Shown one piece after another: positions 12,203-25,384 of a stretch of 64,000 nt of DNA. The stretch is from NCBI GenBank assembly GCA_038373885.1, contig JAWZYV010019509.1, positions 310,001 through 374,000 on the forward strand, in the 5' to 3' direction. The notes below the pieces were generated by a model. It made no database searches. It saw only the letters and a program-made list of their open reading frames with translations, and had not been told where the DNA came from. The DNA comes from Cheiracanthium punctorium (lineage: Eukaryota; Arthropoda; Arachnida; Araneae; Cheiracanthiidae). A program made the position numbers and the translations under genes. The first letter of the stretch is position 1, and the number at the start of each line of letters is the position of its first letter.

Positions 12203-15200
12203 TACAGTGCACAGGGTGGCTACAGAACCTGGAAATCAAGGAAATCATGGAATTATCAGGGGATTTTGCATTGCTGGAGAACTCGGGGAAATATCGGGGA
12301 ATTCTGCAAAAATGACTCCTAAATCAGGGAAATTCAAAATTTACTTCAGCGTTTGTTGGCAACAGAATACGCTATAAAATCATTTTCGCTATTGCTAAGC
12401 GATAATGATATATTTTTATAATATTTGTTCGATTTAATTGATTTATCAATATCAAAATACCCAAGTCAGTGATTTTTTTTAACAATGCATACTAAATGTC
12501 AAAGTTTACTAATTTATTTGAATTTATGTTTTTTGCTTTCATATTCTATACAGCAGACTCTCGATTAACCTGGATGGTTGGAAAAAATCTCGTCCCGGAT
12601 AAGCAAATATCCCAAATAATCAAACAGCAAAATTGATGGGGGAAAAAAAAAAAAAAAAAAAAAAAAAGATATACAATGTTAAAATATCATACAATAGGAC
12701 ATTAATCATTGAATTAATGTGAAATAAAGAGAATGAATATAAAGTTGAATGTTATTTAGATTTACAGTTAGTACAATGCAAGAGCAAATATAGTTTATTT
12801 CACTGTTTTGTATAGAATGAAATGATATGCCTTTTTTTTTTTTTTTTTTCCTCATTTACTCTTTAAAGAATTTTAATTCGGCATCGTGAGTTCATTTTTG
12901 ATGCTTTATACAAGATTTTCTTCATCTCTTTTTAGGCATTCTTCAAAATTCCTTTTTTTTTTTTTTAAATAAGTGACACACTAAAAGATTTTTTTTTTCT
13001 GCAAATTTCATCTTCTGATAAAGTTTGATGAAAAATTGATCCTCATGATTTCTTAACCGGGGTGCTTTTTACTAATGTCTGCCCAATCAACGTGAAAAAC
13101 TTCTTCTATAAGTGTTCTCAAAAAGAGTGTAGCAAGGAAAAGAAAGAAAAATTCTCGTATCCTTCTCTACTAAGTTAAAGAGCAAGTTTATATTGTATAT
13201 TGTTTTAAGGTTTTCAATAACATTTTTGGCTATGACATTCCAGATAATCATCTCGTTCTGATTAATCGAGTCTGCTGTATTAAGATTTTGAGAAATTTTG
13301 TGGGGACTAATATACTTTAATTTTCTGTAGAAAAATCTTTTGAAAAGATTTTGATAAAGAATTATATTCTCTTTGTCGGTTATCAGGTATGGCTTAATAA
13401 TTAAAACCAAATCGATTGCCAGTTTTGTGTATGTCCTGTAAATATGAACAATAGACAATTTCATTTTTAAATTTAACATGAATACTCTCCAAATCAAAAA
13501 TTTTCATTCTGGCATTTTTTGGAAGGCCTTACTTGAGTGATTAGTTTCATTCATTGCTACTTTCTGTTTAAGCAATTTGAACTTTATATGGAAGTGTCCA
13601 ATAAACAGACATTTTTCATTTTTGTAACTAATACATGTATGTGCTCTTTGAATATATTCGTTGCTATTCATGCAAACAAAAATTAACTGTTTTCATAATA
13701 CATAATAGAATCAGGGAAGTTTTCGCAAAATCATGGAATAATCGGGGAATTCTCAGGGAATTTTTTTTCTCAGATCTTGTAACCACCCTGGTGCAGGACC
13801 AATTAACCGGAATCCAGAAAACTGGAAAACCAGAAAACCGGGAAAAGTTAAGATAGGCCGGGAATAGTTTTTCTTCTATCCTATAGATGACGCCACCAAA
13901 TTTTCAACCAGAAAAACTTAATTAGAATAGACTCTGATTAGTTTCTCTTCTCTCTAGCCCGAGAGAATTATATTGTAACCATAAGCTGCACCACGTGCAA
14001 ATTATGATTCAAATGATACACTTCAGTTCGTAGGCCACAACATAACTTCTTAGCTTGGGTAAATTTCAGATTAGATTAAAGTTTTACAGTCCAATTTATT
14101 GTTTTAGTGTACAGTAATCATGATTTATATTATGTAATAAATATCGGAACTGCAATGTCAATTTATTTGTTAGAAAATTACAGTACTATTTTCTAAATCA
14201 CCAACCTAAAAATAATTAATTATAATCTGCGTGTATTAATCATAATCCTGCTTAGAATCTCGCCAAGATTGCTGACGCAATTCTTGTTCCCCGCGCTTAA
14301 CCCGACGACCAATCAAATTGCTTTCTCCACTTCCAGGGATAAGGGCTTGTGGCATTCCAGAATTCCAGTGTTGTTCTTTGTCCAATGTGATAGCGTGGTT
14401 CTGAGTGTGCATTTTTATTTGTTTTTTCATTAGTTTTGTCATGTCTCTTTCAATTTCAAGAAAACGTAAATGTGTTGTGCTCAGCATTCAAACAAAAGTG
14501 GAAATTCTAAAAAAAAAATGGATGAAGGCTCGTCCGTGAAAATTTTGTGCGTGGAATATAACATTGGATTGTCAACAATTTACGATCTAAGAAAGCAAAA
14601 GAAGGAAATTTTAAGTTTCTACAATAAAGCAGAAAATCCGAATTGTTTAGATAAGAGAAAGACCATGCATCAATCAAAAAATGATTACCTAGATAAAGTT
14701 TTGATGGCATGGATACGTCAAAGACGATTAGAAAATTTTCCGCTCACAAGAACAATAATAATGGAGAAAGCAAAAAAATTCCACGAGGAATTAAAGCTCC
14801 CTTCCCAGTGCGATTATAGCACAGGATGGTTCAACTGTTTTAAACAGCGAAATGGTGTGTGCCTCATTAAATTACATGGGGAGAGAGGAAGTGCTGATAC
14901 AAAGGCAGCCGAATCCTACGTGGATTATGTCCTAGACATGATAAGAGATAAAAACATTACCTTAGAACAAGTGTTTAATGCTGATGAGATGGCGTTATAT
15001 TATAAGTATGTGCCGAAAAACACGTATGCCACCGGAAGTGAGAATACCTAGGATTGCGAAAATGCAAGTCTCGTCGCCTGTGCCTGTGCCTGTGCCCGTG
15101 CCTGGGATGTTCATTTTCACTGTACTACATTCTCAGCTATAGCCCAATTGACAGTGCGAAAATGCATGATGGCAGGGCGATTGAGATTACTTTGAATTCA

Positions 15201-18200
15201 TCAATTGGGAAATTAAAAATTAGATCTAGAGGCTCCAATTCTTTCCGATCCCTGAAGTGTCGGGATTTGTTTTATAATTATGTAACTACAAACTACAGCA
15301 CAATGATAAATATTAAGACATTTTTGCCTCTTTAGAAAATTTGTTGTTGTCGTGCACGATGGGAAATACTATCGCCCCTCCTCCCCCTTTTTTTCCCCCA
15401 TGTCATGCACTTGCAATTTTTCTTTTTCTGTTTTCTTGGGCATGTCTTACCCGAACTGGTGTTCTTATTAAAGATTACTTTTAAATATTATACATATGCA
15501 GTGCTACAACTAGAGATCATGCCGCCAGGACAAAGGCTCCCTTATTTCAATTTTGACGTAACAGAACTACACCTGGGGCACATGCCTCGTTCGCCCTCTT
15601 CTAGTTGCAAAATAGCATATATGTATGTTGAGAAAAATTGCAGATGATGCTGAATATGATAAAAATTTGAGTCTGAAACGAGATGTTTTTGGTCATTTTT
15701 GGATCCGAAAATTTGTGTGATTTTGAAAAATTTGTCAGGAAATCGAGATTCCCTTATTTTGTGATTACAAAACTTGGATTTTTCTTCTTTTTAAAATTTT
15801 CTTTATTTTTGTTTTGTTTTGTTGAAATAAAGCATAATGGCTACTTTTGTAAAAGTGTGTGAAAAAATTTGGTGTATTAAAATACAAATCCCACCACACG
15901 TTTGAATTAATATATTTAAGTTTTTTATTTTCATTAAATTACAACCCATACTTTGTTTTAAAAAAAATCTCTTAAAATTTTCTGTAAATAAAAGTACTGT
16001 AAAATTATGCCTAAAAAAGAAGCATGCAAAGTTCTTTGCTTTCACAAATGGTCCCCCCCCCTTCCCCCCATATCAAACATCCTTTGCTTCATTTTCATTA
16101 TAATAGTTCTGTTATTTTGCAATTACAAAATTTTTGTTTTGTTGAAATAAAGCATAGTGACAGTCTTACACAACTTTTGTGAAAGTGTACATTTTATTAA
16201 GTGAAAAAATTTTCAGATACAAAGCCCACCACAGTTTTGAATTTTCAATGCATGAAGAAAGAAGTAAAATCATTAAGACAACAAAATATACTTATTCACA
16301 TTTTGCCAATTTCTATGCTTTCTGCATAAAGTGTACGTTTTTTTCACAGATTTTTATGATTTTATGCAAACCTCCTGGGGGTTTTTTAACGCTTTTTAAT
16401 GAATGTTTAAAGTTTTTTTTTTTATTTTAATAAAATTGTGACCCATATTTTGTTTTTAAAAATCTCTTAAAACATTATTAATGAGATTTTTCCACCGAGT
16501 TCCGCGGTTTTGTTTATTTTAAGATTACTGAATTGTCACCTCCCCCTAAGTTTGAAATGAGAATAAAACTGATTCTTATTTCAAATTTAAATTATTTTTT
16601 GACCATTTTTAAAAATGTAAAATAGTAAAGAAAAATTTCATTGAAGATCCCTGGTTCAAATATGAATGAAAATGTTGTAAAATCATTGTAATAATAATGA
16701 AATTGAAACAAAGGATGTTATGATTAAGAAAATAAAACAAAAATATTTGTTAAGGCATTTAGAAAAAAATTCCTTTTCAGGTGTAGCTTTACAGTACTTT
16801 TTATGTATTACAGTACTGCTTTTTTCCTTCCCTAAGTGTTTAAAATCTTATAAATTTTGCGTCCAGTATAAATTTTTTTTAATGAAAATAATTACAGATT
16901 ATTTTTTTTTTGTTTAAGAAATATATAAGTGTGTGTTATGTGAATTTTAATATTTTATACTATTTAAATTATGTGAATTGACAAAACTTAAAAGCCATTG
17001 TGATTCACAAACAGAAGAAGTCATCAAAAATGATTTCTGCCAAATAGTTGTATATTGAACTGACAGTAGCTCAATATGTCATTTGTGTGTTATTTTACAC
17101 TTTGAAAATTTGAAAATTTGGCAAGTATATCTTAAAAACTTGAGAAAAGTATATCAGTTTTCTATCCCCCCCCCCCTTCCACACACAGACACACAAATTG
17201 TTGGATACAAGAGTATTTTTTTCCCTTCACTCCCTTTTAAATTCCACTTTTTCTTTTTTAAACAATTACCTGGATTCCACTTAAAAAATTATAATTATCG
17301 CTGATCTCCGTGTGTGATAGCTAAAAAAACTTCAATATTTTTGCATCCTTTTGGGGTAAATAAATATTTATCCTTAAGTATTTCTTTATTCATATCACTA
17401 AAATAACTTATTTATACAATTGTATATTTTAAATTTTTTTTATAAAGTTCTTGTATTTAAAAATGATTTTGTAATATATTTATATTAATTCAGTTTTTAA
17501 TGCACCTGAAAGTTGGTATTCAAACTAATAAGATATCACAGTACTCTGATTCTGTGATTTTAAAAGGATATAGATTTGCATTAGATTGATTTTACATGGC
17601 TAAATGGGAAAAAAAAAGAAAAGACTGATTTTATTACATATTTATATTAGTTCAGTTTTTAATATTTGATTATTAAATTAAAATAAGACATTTTTGGCAA
17701 TTGATCTCAAAAGCTCAAGTACTCATACTGTCTTTACAGTGTGTACATTGTAATTGAAGTAATTTAAAATAAATTTTAATCAAGATGATTTTTATGTAAA
17801 ACTTTAAAGAAATAAATTTGCTTAAAATATTTTTAAAATTTACTATTGTCAGCAATTAAGTATTTTTTTTAAATATTACATATGTTCATAATCTTTGTGT
17901 AATATATTATGTTATTTTGTTTTATTGAGTAACTCTTGCAACTTAATATTGTTATGCAAAAATATTTAATAATATACAGGTTGTCCCAAAAAAGGTGGTA
18001 ATGGGATTTGTTTATTAAAGGTTAAGTGGACAGTGTAAATTGAAAAAGTGTTCAAAATAAGGTCTGAAATAAGACTCCGTTAAGAGAAAATTCCTCTTGT
18101 TTATTTACAAAAAGTTGCATTTTTAAAACTTGTATACCACCCCCGTACAAAAACATTCCCAATTAGTAAAATGTGCCCCATAAACTAATGAGATGATATG

Positions 18201-18617
18201 CCAAATTTTAGCCTTTCATCATACGTCACAGATATCTTTAAAGAAAGATGATTGGGAACTATACATGATTTTGAATGTAAATGTTCATTGCTAGCCTGGA
18301 AAAAAAATATTTTCGTAAATTCTGTACGACCACTGAAATGCGATCATTCAACATGATTTTTTTTCCTTCGAGAGCCATAAGTGGAATCCAATGTATTTTT
18401 AATTAAACTCTTGAAACAGATCAAGTGTACCATTTAATTATTGAAACAGTATAAAATTTGAACAGATGCTAATTATCTTTAAGTTTCTCACCTTATGAAT
18501 TTTGAAATATATCTTAAGATTTTTGAAACAGCTTGAAAGCTTAAAATATTCACACTTTGAGTTACTGTATTATCTGTTGGATCATGAGGCAGTACTTTCA
18601 AAAAATGATCACTTTTG

Positions 18618-18661
<44 letters not shown>

Positions 18662-21600
18662 GCTTATAAAATGCTTATTTTTTTACTTCAAATTATAATA
18701 TACACTAATTAAAATACTTTAAAAATAGTTTTGAAATAAATCCATTGTTAAATATTTACCTCATTTGGGATGTCTACTGGTCATGAAAGTCATGAATTTG
18801 AACAACAGGTCAGAAAAGTCAAGAAAAAGGTTCTCAATTTTGATACAAGGTCAAGAATGTTTTTCTATAGAACCTGGTCCTAGTTTTTTTTTTAAATCTC
18901 TTACAATCACACTCTGCAGCAGTTTTTTTTTTACAGATTAAGACAGTAACATTTCATTTCCTTTTGATTCTTACTTTTTTTCTTGTGAACAAAGAAATTC
19001 TTCAAATGAAATTGCTCCCCCTTAACCCTTTCATCAGAATTACCAGGAAAATACCATACATTGAATAGAAACACTTGCTTACTTTTACTCCTTCTTCTCT
19101 AGTGGGAAATTTTCTGTTCAGGAGAATCTTGCTGCATAATTCAGAGTAACACTGGCATTAACTATTTTCCTTTTCTGTGGGGAATGATGACAACTTTGCA
19201 ATCGAGGGATTTTTCCCTATCTGCAATATGATAAGAGTTTGTTTACAGTAAGAGGAGAGTCTTAGTTACAATTAATTACATATCAAAAGCAACAAAATGT
19301 CGGTATGTCGTATAAGGCCATAAAAGTTTTTATAAAGTGATGAATTTTTTTTTTTTTTTTCTGTAATCCAGTAAACACCCTGTGATTACACAAGCTCTTT
19401 AGGCTTTCTTCACAACCTTCTTCAGGTGTTCTAATCTTGTTTTCCTCACTTTCAGTATCTCTTTCCATCCCTTGTTCACAATATACACTTCAATTTGTTT
19501 ATAGTATTAAGGTAGTACTTCTTGTTAATTTGTAGTTCAGCTTTGCAGATCTAAGCAGTCAGTTTTTTTCTTGCATCATTTTTGGTTAAAAAATTCTTTT
19601 TTTATTATTTTTATAATCAGGGTCGCATTTTGTCCCATGCATCCCATAGGCAAAATTAAAATCTGCCATCCCCCAGCATGCTTCTTTTACTTTTATATCT
19701 CTGTGCATACTATTAGTACATTGTCAGTTTAAAAAATGTATTTTGAAGAAAACATTGACTTAAATTGAAAGGGTCATAACTAGGAAATTTTTTCAGAAGT
19801 AGTTTAATGTTTCTATGAGGTGCACTTTTGAACACATATAATACAGGCTCATATTATATTGTGGGGGTGACATCAATTGTCTTTTACCCTGTCAAATGAC
19901 TTATGATATTGCAAGTGACCAGTAGTGACAAAATGAATGTATACATAGGTAAGTACTTTTTAATATGGACAAGAAAAGGGAGGTCTATATCAGCTGGATT
20001 CTGCCTGCGATAAGAAGATGCTGCCTTTAAAATTTTGCCATCCTAGGCCACAGCTTGTTCTGGCCTATATGGACTTGAGGTGAGGATAGTGCCCCATTGC
20101 AGTAAAATTAGTTCTTTAAGTCACTGTACTAAAATCATGCTAAATTTTCTGTTTGCTACTGAGGCAGAATGATTGAGCACATATAATTAAGGCATGTACT
20201 ACATAGTCCAGGTTTTTTAGTGATGACTTAACACAAAAACCCACATATATCACTATGTTAAATATGTAAAATTTACTTGAAAAATAATGAGAGGTATAAA
20301 ATAGTGTTATTCAAGGATACAGTACGTGAACCATGGAGACACACAGGTCTACCCTACAGCAGTAATACTATTTATGGTACTTCATGAGAGTCATAGCTGG
20401 TTGTAATCTTTCATTTCAGTTCATTCATCATAATAGATGCCTAAAAGTAAAAATTAAGTGCACAATTACACCCAAACAAATAACAAGATGAAATTACATG
20501 GTAAAGAAAACCATGATAATAAATTGCTTGATAAATAGGGAAAATTATATAGTCATATAAAAATAAAAAATAAAAAAAAGAAATTGCAGTATTTTATGCA
20601 TTTTCCTTTTTATATAAAATTTGTATAGCTATATCATGTGCAACAGTTTTCAAACATTCATTTAAATTTTAGGCCCTAGTCAGAAGTTATGATACTGATC
20701 TTGAAGCTCTAAGCAGACAGCAGAAACAACAATTAGAAAGAGCTGAGCAACAGCAGGATTTAGATTTGAAAATTGCATCTAAAAAAGTTAGGTGTGAACA
20801 GGTAAATATCATGGATTATAATATGTTGCTTTCCATAAACATTTTTTAGGAAACATACGATTATCACCACAACAAGCTACATTTCATCATTCGATAGCCA
20901 AACAAGTAGGCAGTGCTGCAAACAGAGCTTGTCACTCAGGGCAAACCTTTATTTAGGTGTCCCCCTCAAATGGAACCATAAGTGATTTTGATGCCTCCTT
21001 AGCAAGGCCCCCAGAGCACATCTCTGTTTGTACTTCCCTCAGTTGTGGTCTTGCAATCAAGGATGGCTCCAGCCTGAATTTTTGGAAGGAACCATTGGAG
21101 TTTTTAGATAGCTCTAGAAATTATTCAAAATGCAAATTGAATGTGTAAACTTGTGAAGTAGATGAATCTTAAGTTCTGAAACAAAAATTTATGGAGGGCA
21201 GATATGGCCCGTATGTTCCCCTCATTGGAGCACCTTTGTTTACAAGTGTGTACCTTTTACCCATTTGGATAGTGCCTGAAGTTAGCACACTCAAGGTCGT
21301 GGGTCCAATAAAATCTTCCAACTCACACTCTTCAGTGGTGATTTGGAGAAACAGACATTCTTCTTGTCTTAGGTGACCTCATCTTTCTTTCACTGTAAGT
21401 TTTCAAGGGGTGACAGCAAAGCCCGAACCTGTGGCACTTAACTCAAAATCTGAAACAGCAGTTGTCCGTAGCATGTGACAAATAAGGATTATTGTCACTA
21501 CAAGCTATACAAGACTACCTCGGTTTTTGAAGGCCAGGCAAGAGGATACCTTTTGTCTGGTTGGATAATGCCTGAAGGCCACACTCAAGGTCTTGGGTTC

Positions 21601-24600
21601 AAAACCAGCACTCGACACACATATGCTCTCCTTCATTGTCATTAACCTACTTTGTTTTCAGGATTGATATGAATTAGATATTCTAATTCATCTATGGTGG
21701 AAGTTAATAGTTTGGAACTTAGGATAATACTGATTCTAGATCAGTTTCTTAAACCTTTTCTATGGTAGAGTACTGTGAGGGTCTTGGCAAAGCACCTTGT
21801 ATAAAGTTGAGACCAGTAAATGGAAGGTTAAATCAACAGTTTTTTTTTTTTTTTTTTTTTTTTTTTCCCCAAGAGAACTGTTTGAGAAACTTTGCTCTAG
21901 ATAATTGGATTTTCCATATTATTGGTCATTAATTTACTTTATTGTTATTTATTGATAAAGCCAGACATTCTTGAGTTAAATGTGGTATTTAATAGTAGCC
22001 GTGATAATTTTTAATTGTTTTTGTCCATTATTAACTAGTAGAATAATAATAATATATATATACATATATAGACATACAGGGTGCCCCAAAAAGATGGTAA
22101 CAAGCTTCAATTCTTCATCCTTTAGAGATAAGTGGGCAGTGTAAATTAAAAAAAATGTTCAAAATAAGGTAGAAAAAAAAGTCTTTGTTAAGAAAAAGTT
22201 CTTAGTTTTGATAAAAATAATTAAATTAAAGATAACTTATCAATTTTTAGATTTTACGGTGTGTTTATAAATAAGTGAAGCACCAAATTATTAGGGTGAA
22301 TTTTGGATCTAAAAGAATTGATAAATTTTTGAGTCAGTCCGTAGAAATGTAAGAAATTCAAAGATTTCAGAAAGTGACTCAAAGTTGTATCATTTTATTG
22401 TACTTTTGTTATAAAACCTGTGATTAGAGAAGAAATTGAATTTGTTTTTGTTAGAGAATAATGCACTGTAATTTATCAGTATGAGGTATGTTAATAAAAA
22501 ATAAAAATCAACTAACTTTTTATTTCATATTTGAATTCAGAATGTGAAAAAAGTGGCGAAGTATGTTTTCATTAGTTTTATGAATAGTCAAACAAAGAGC
22601 TCTGAAAAACAAACTATCTGATGTAATGGAAAATTTAAAGCATAATTCATTTATTGTAGATATATTTTAATTATTTTATTGTAATGCTTTCCATAGTATT
22701 TGCACTAACTGGAAATCTGAAGGAATTAACAGAGTACTTTGAGTTATTAGAAGTTCATGTTATTGGTATTTGCCCTCTCTCCTCCATTCCTTGCAAAATT
22801 CAGATTTTTGTAATATAAAATAATTATAATTAGATGTTGTACTATACTAGAGCAGTTTTTAAAAATGAATTATTAGCATTTTGAGTTATTAAAATATGCA
22901 TGGAAATGTAGTGTTCTACATCTTTAAAAAAATGGCTAAGTAAAATCTTAACAGAAACTGAAAGGGAAAAAAAAGGCGGCCATCTTGAATGGAAAATTTA
23001 ATAAAACAACAATGAAGTGTGTCAAAAACTTAATGAAAATCTTTAAATTTTAGGGCGAGATAGCTAAGTCTGATACCACCTTGGAAAAAGTTAGAAACAC
23101 AAAATTTAACCGGAAATGGGCGAAAATAATTAAAATCCAGACTTAAACTGAAGTTCAGAGTATTACTGCAAATTACAAGTTAAGCTATTGAGAAAAGCGT
23201 GATAGTTAGCAAAAAACAGCAGAAGTTACAAGAAAATTAGATTTACACCTCCGGAGATCATTAAAACCTAGTACGTACATAAATTGATGAAAAAAGTAGT
23301 TATTTATCATAATTAAAATGTTAATTAGTTGTAATCAAAAAACAATACTATTGACTTTAAGAAAAGGTTACTCAGACCATTATATCTCGTTATTTAAAAG
23401 TAATTAAATTACAAATCAGCTTCATTAACTATACTTCAGAACATTATAATTTAGAAAAGTGAATTACTTAATGATTAGAATACCACAACTTAGGTTTATG
23501 TAAAAAACAATATGACATAAAGTTCCCTCATTCTCGTACCTAAATTAGTGAGCAGGGTGGAAATTTTATCTATTTTACCCCTGCAAAAGAAGCTGAATGT
23601 TAAGGAATACATAGTTTAAAGAGAGAAATAAGTATATTTTTTAAAATTACTATTTTATTATTTTGTAAGTTTTTCAAGCATGAATTGAAATTGAAACTTT
23701 TACAAAAATTTTGAATTAAAGGTGCAAACTTCGTGGTACAGAGATAACTTTCTATTAAAAATATTAAATTGTGTGTTGTAACTTATAGGAAAACTTCAAG
23801 ATAAATGAATATTTAGCTTACAGATAATGATTTTGTATTTTTGTGCTTGTAATTCCACACTATCACATAGTTCATGATCAAATTTCTGGTGCATTAAAAA
23901 ACAAAAAATATATGTTCGATAACTGCAGAAAGGAAAGAAGAAATCATAAATTTAAAGATTGTTAGAGCAAACATTATTCTAGTCTATTTCATCAGATAGG
24001 CATCTCAAAGTCACACGTTTTTGTTTCTCCCTTCCCCTGTTCGACAACCAGAACAGTATTGAGGCATATTTTTTTTTTACTATAGTTGAGGGTCAAATGT
24101 TGAAAGTTCCTATTCATTGGAAATCTTCATTCGAAGACAAAACAAAAGGGAGAAAAGTGAATCTATTCCTAGCGTCTTTCGTTGCCATAGTTACAAGCGA
24201 AAAGAGGGGAGGATCAGTGACTTCGAGAGGCCTACTCCGATGGAATGGACTATAATGTACTTATTATATAACAGAGTTGAAATCTTTAACATTGCAAACT
24301 AATGAATATAAGCATAATAGAACAACTTAAAAAATCATAATAGAAAAGAGCATAAGTTAGAAAGTATTCTTAGTTCTCTTCGTAGTAAAAACTCATTTAA
24401 AACGCTAATTAGCAGCTTGCAATTTTGTTAAATAATTCTGATTTCTCTCTCTCTCTCTGTCTCAAATTCAAAATTTGGTAAAAAATAAGACTCTGTTAAG
24501 AAAAATTCCTCTTGTTAATTTTTAAAAAGTTACACTTAAAAAAATTGTATATGACCTCATTACAAAAAATATCTAATTAGTAAAATTTGTCCCATACACT

Positions 24601-25339
24601 GAGGTGATGACAAAATTTGAAAATTATATTTTAAAAAGTGTCAGAAATAAAGGTATGCCTCATTTTCACCAATCGGCAGATTTCTGCTTTATTTATTTAT
24701 TTTTTAATCGTTCTGCATATTCAGCAGAATTCTAAAAATTCTACTGTATTTCCACTACCCCCCCTTCCCAGCAGTAATTAAGTAGTATTAATTTGAAATC
24801 TCAATTTCAATCTTTTTCGATCCTTCTTGAAAATTAATATTTTTCTTTTAGCATTCCTTTATTTAAACCTTCAATGCTGTAAGAATAAAAATTAACTTCT
24901 ATTTCAAGTTTAAATTATTTTTTCCCCAAGGAAACCAGTAAAGAAAAAACTCCAGAAAAGAACAGGTATACAAATTAAAAAAGTTTAACTTTTTGAAAAT
25001 TAACTAAAGATGAATTCTTTCTTAAATTGGTATTTTTTCCTACCTTATTTTGAACATTTTTTTCAATTTACATTGCCCACTTGACTCTAAAGAATTAAAG
25101 ACCGCTACCACTTTTTTGAGACATCCTGTATATATATGTGAGCTTTGGCGTGTGTGTGTGTGTTAGCTATTGAGACCTAAAGCATGCATCGTCGTTGAAC
25201 CAAATTCAACACACTGACTAAACAGCATGAAAGTTATTGCTGGAATAAAACATTAAAGATTTTTATTATTACAGTGGCCACCACTGTAATAATAAAAATC
25301 TGTTTAATGGCCACCAAAATTGTGCACACTTTTGGAAAC

Positions 25340-25384
<45 letters not shown>

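Larger units (their letters stand above)
12068..20672 (+). other. Intron between exons B and C
   Basis: 8.6 kb, phase 0. It holds a (TA)n tract, a hAT-like MITE with a Tigger MITE inside it, a Tigger transposase fragment, a tandem duplication, a mariner-type left end, a 37-base poly(T) run (18621-18657) and a GGTGTCTAC-type MITE. Nothing recognisable in 13800-14460, 15060-15755, 16500-17970, 18430-18760 or 19390-20670. Confidence 0.8.

Noticed and set aside
12030..12377. Three overlapping ORFs rich in YIYIYI
   Set aside because: They translate the (TA)n microsatellite and the start of a MITE; not coding.
14236..14487. Minus-strand 83-codon ORF overlapping the Tigger fragment
   Set aside because: Polar composition but no motif I recognise; overlaps the better-supported plus-strand transposase.
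15054..15335. 93-codon ORF after the Tigger fragment
   Set aside because: Begins in a CCTGTG-rich repeat and does not continue the transposase; no recognisable motif.
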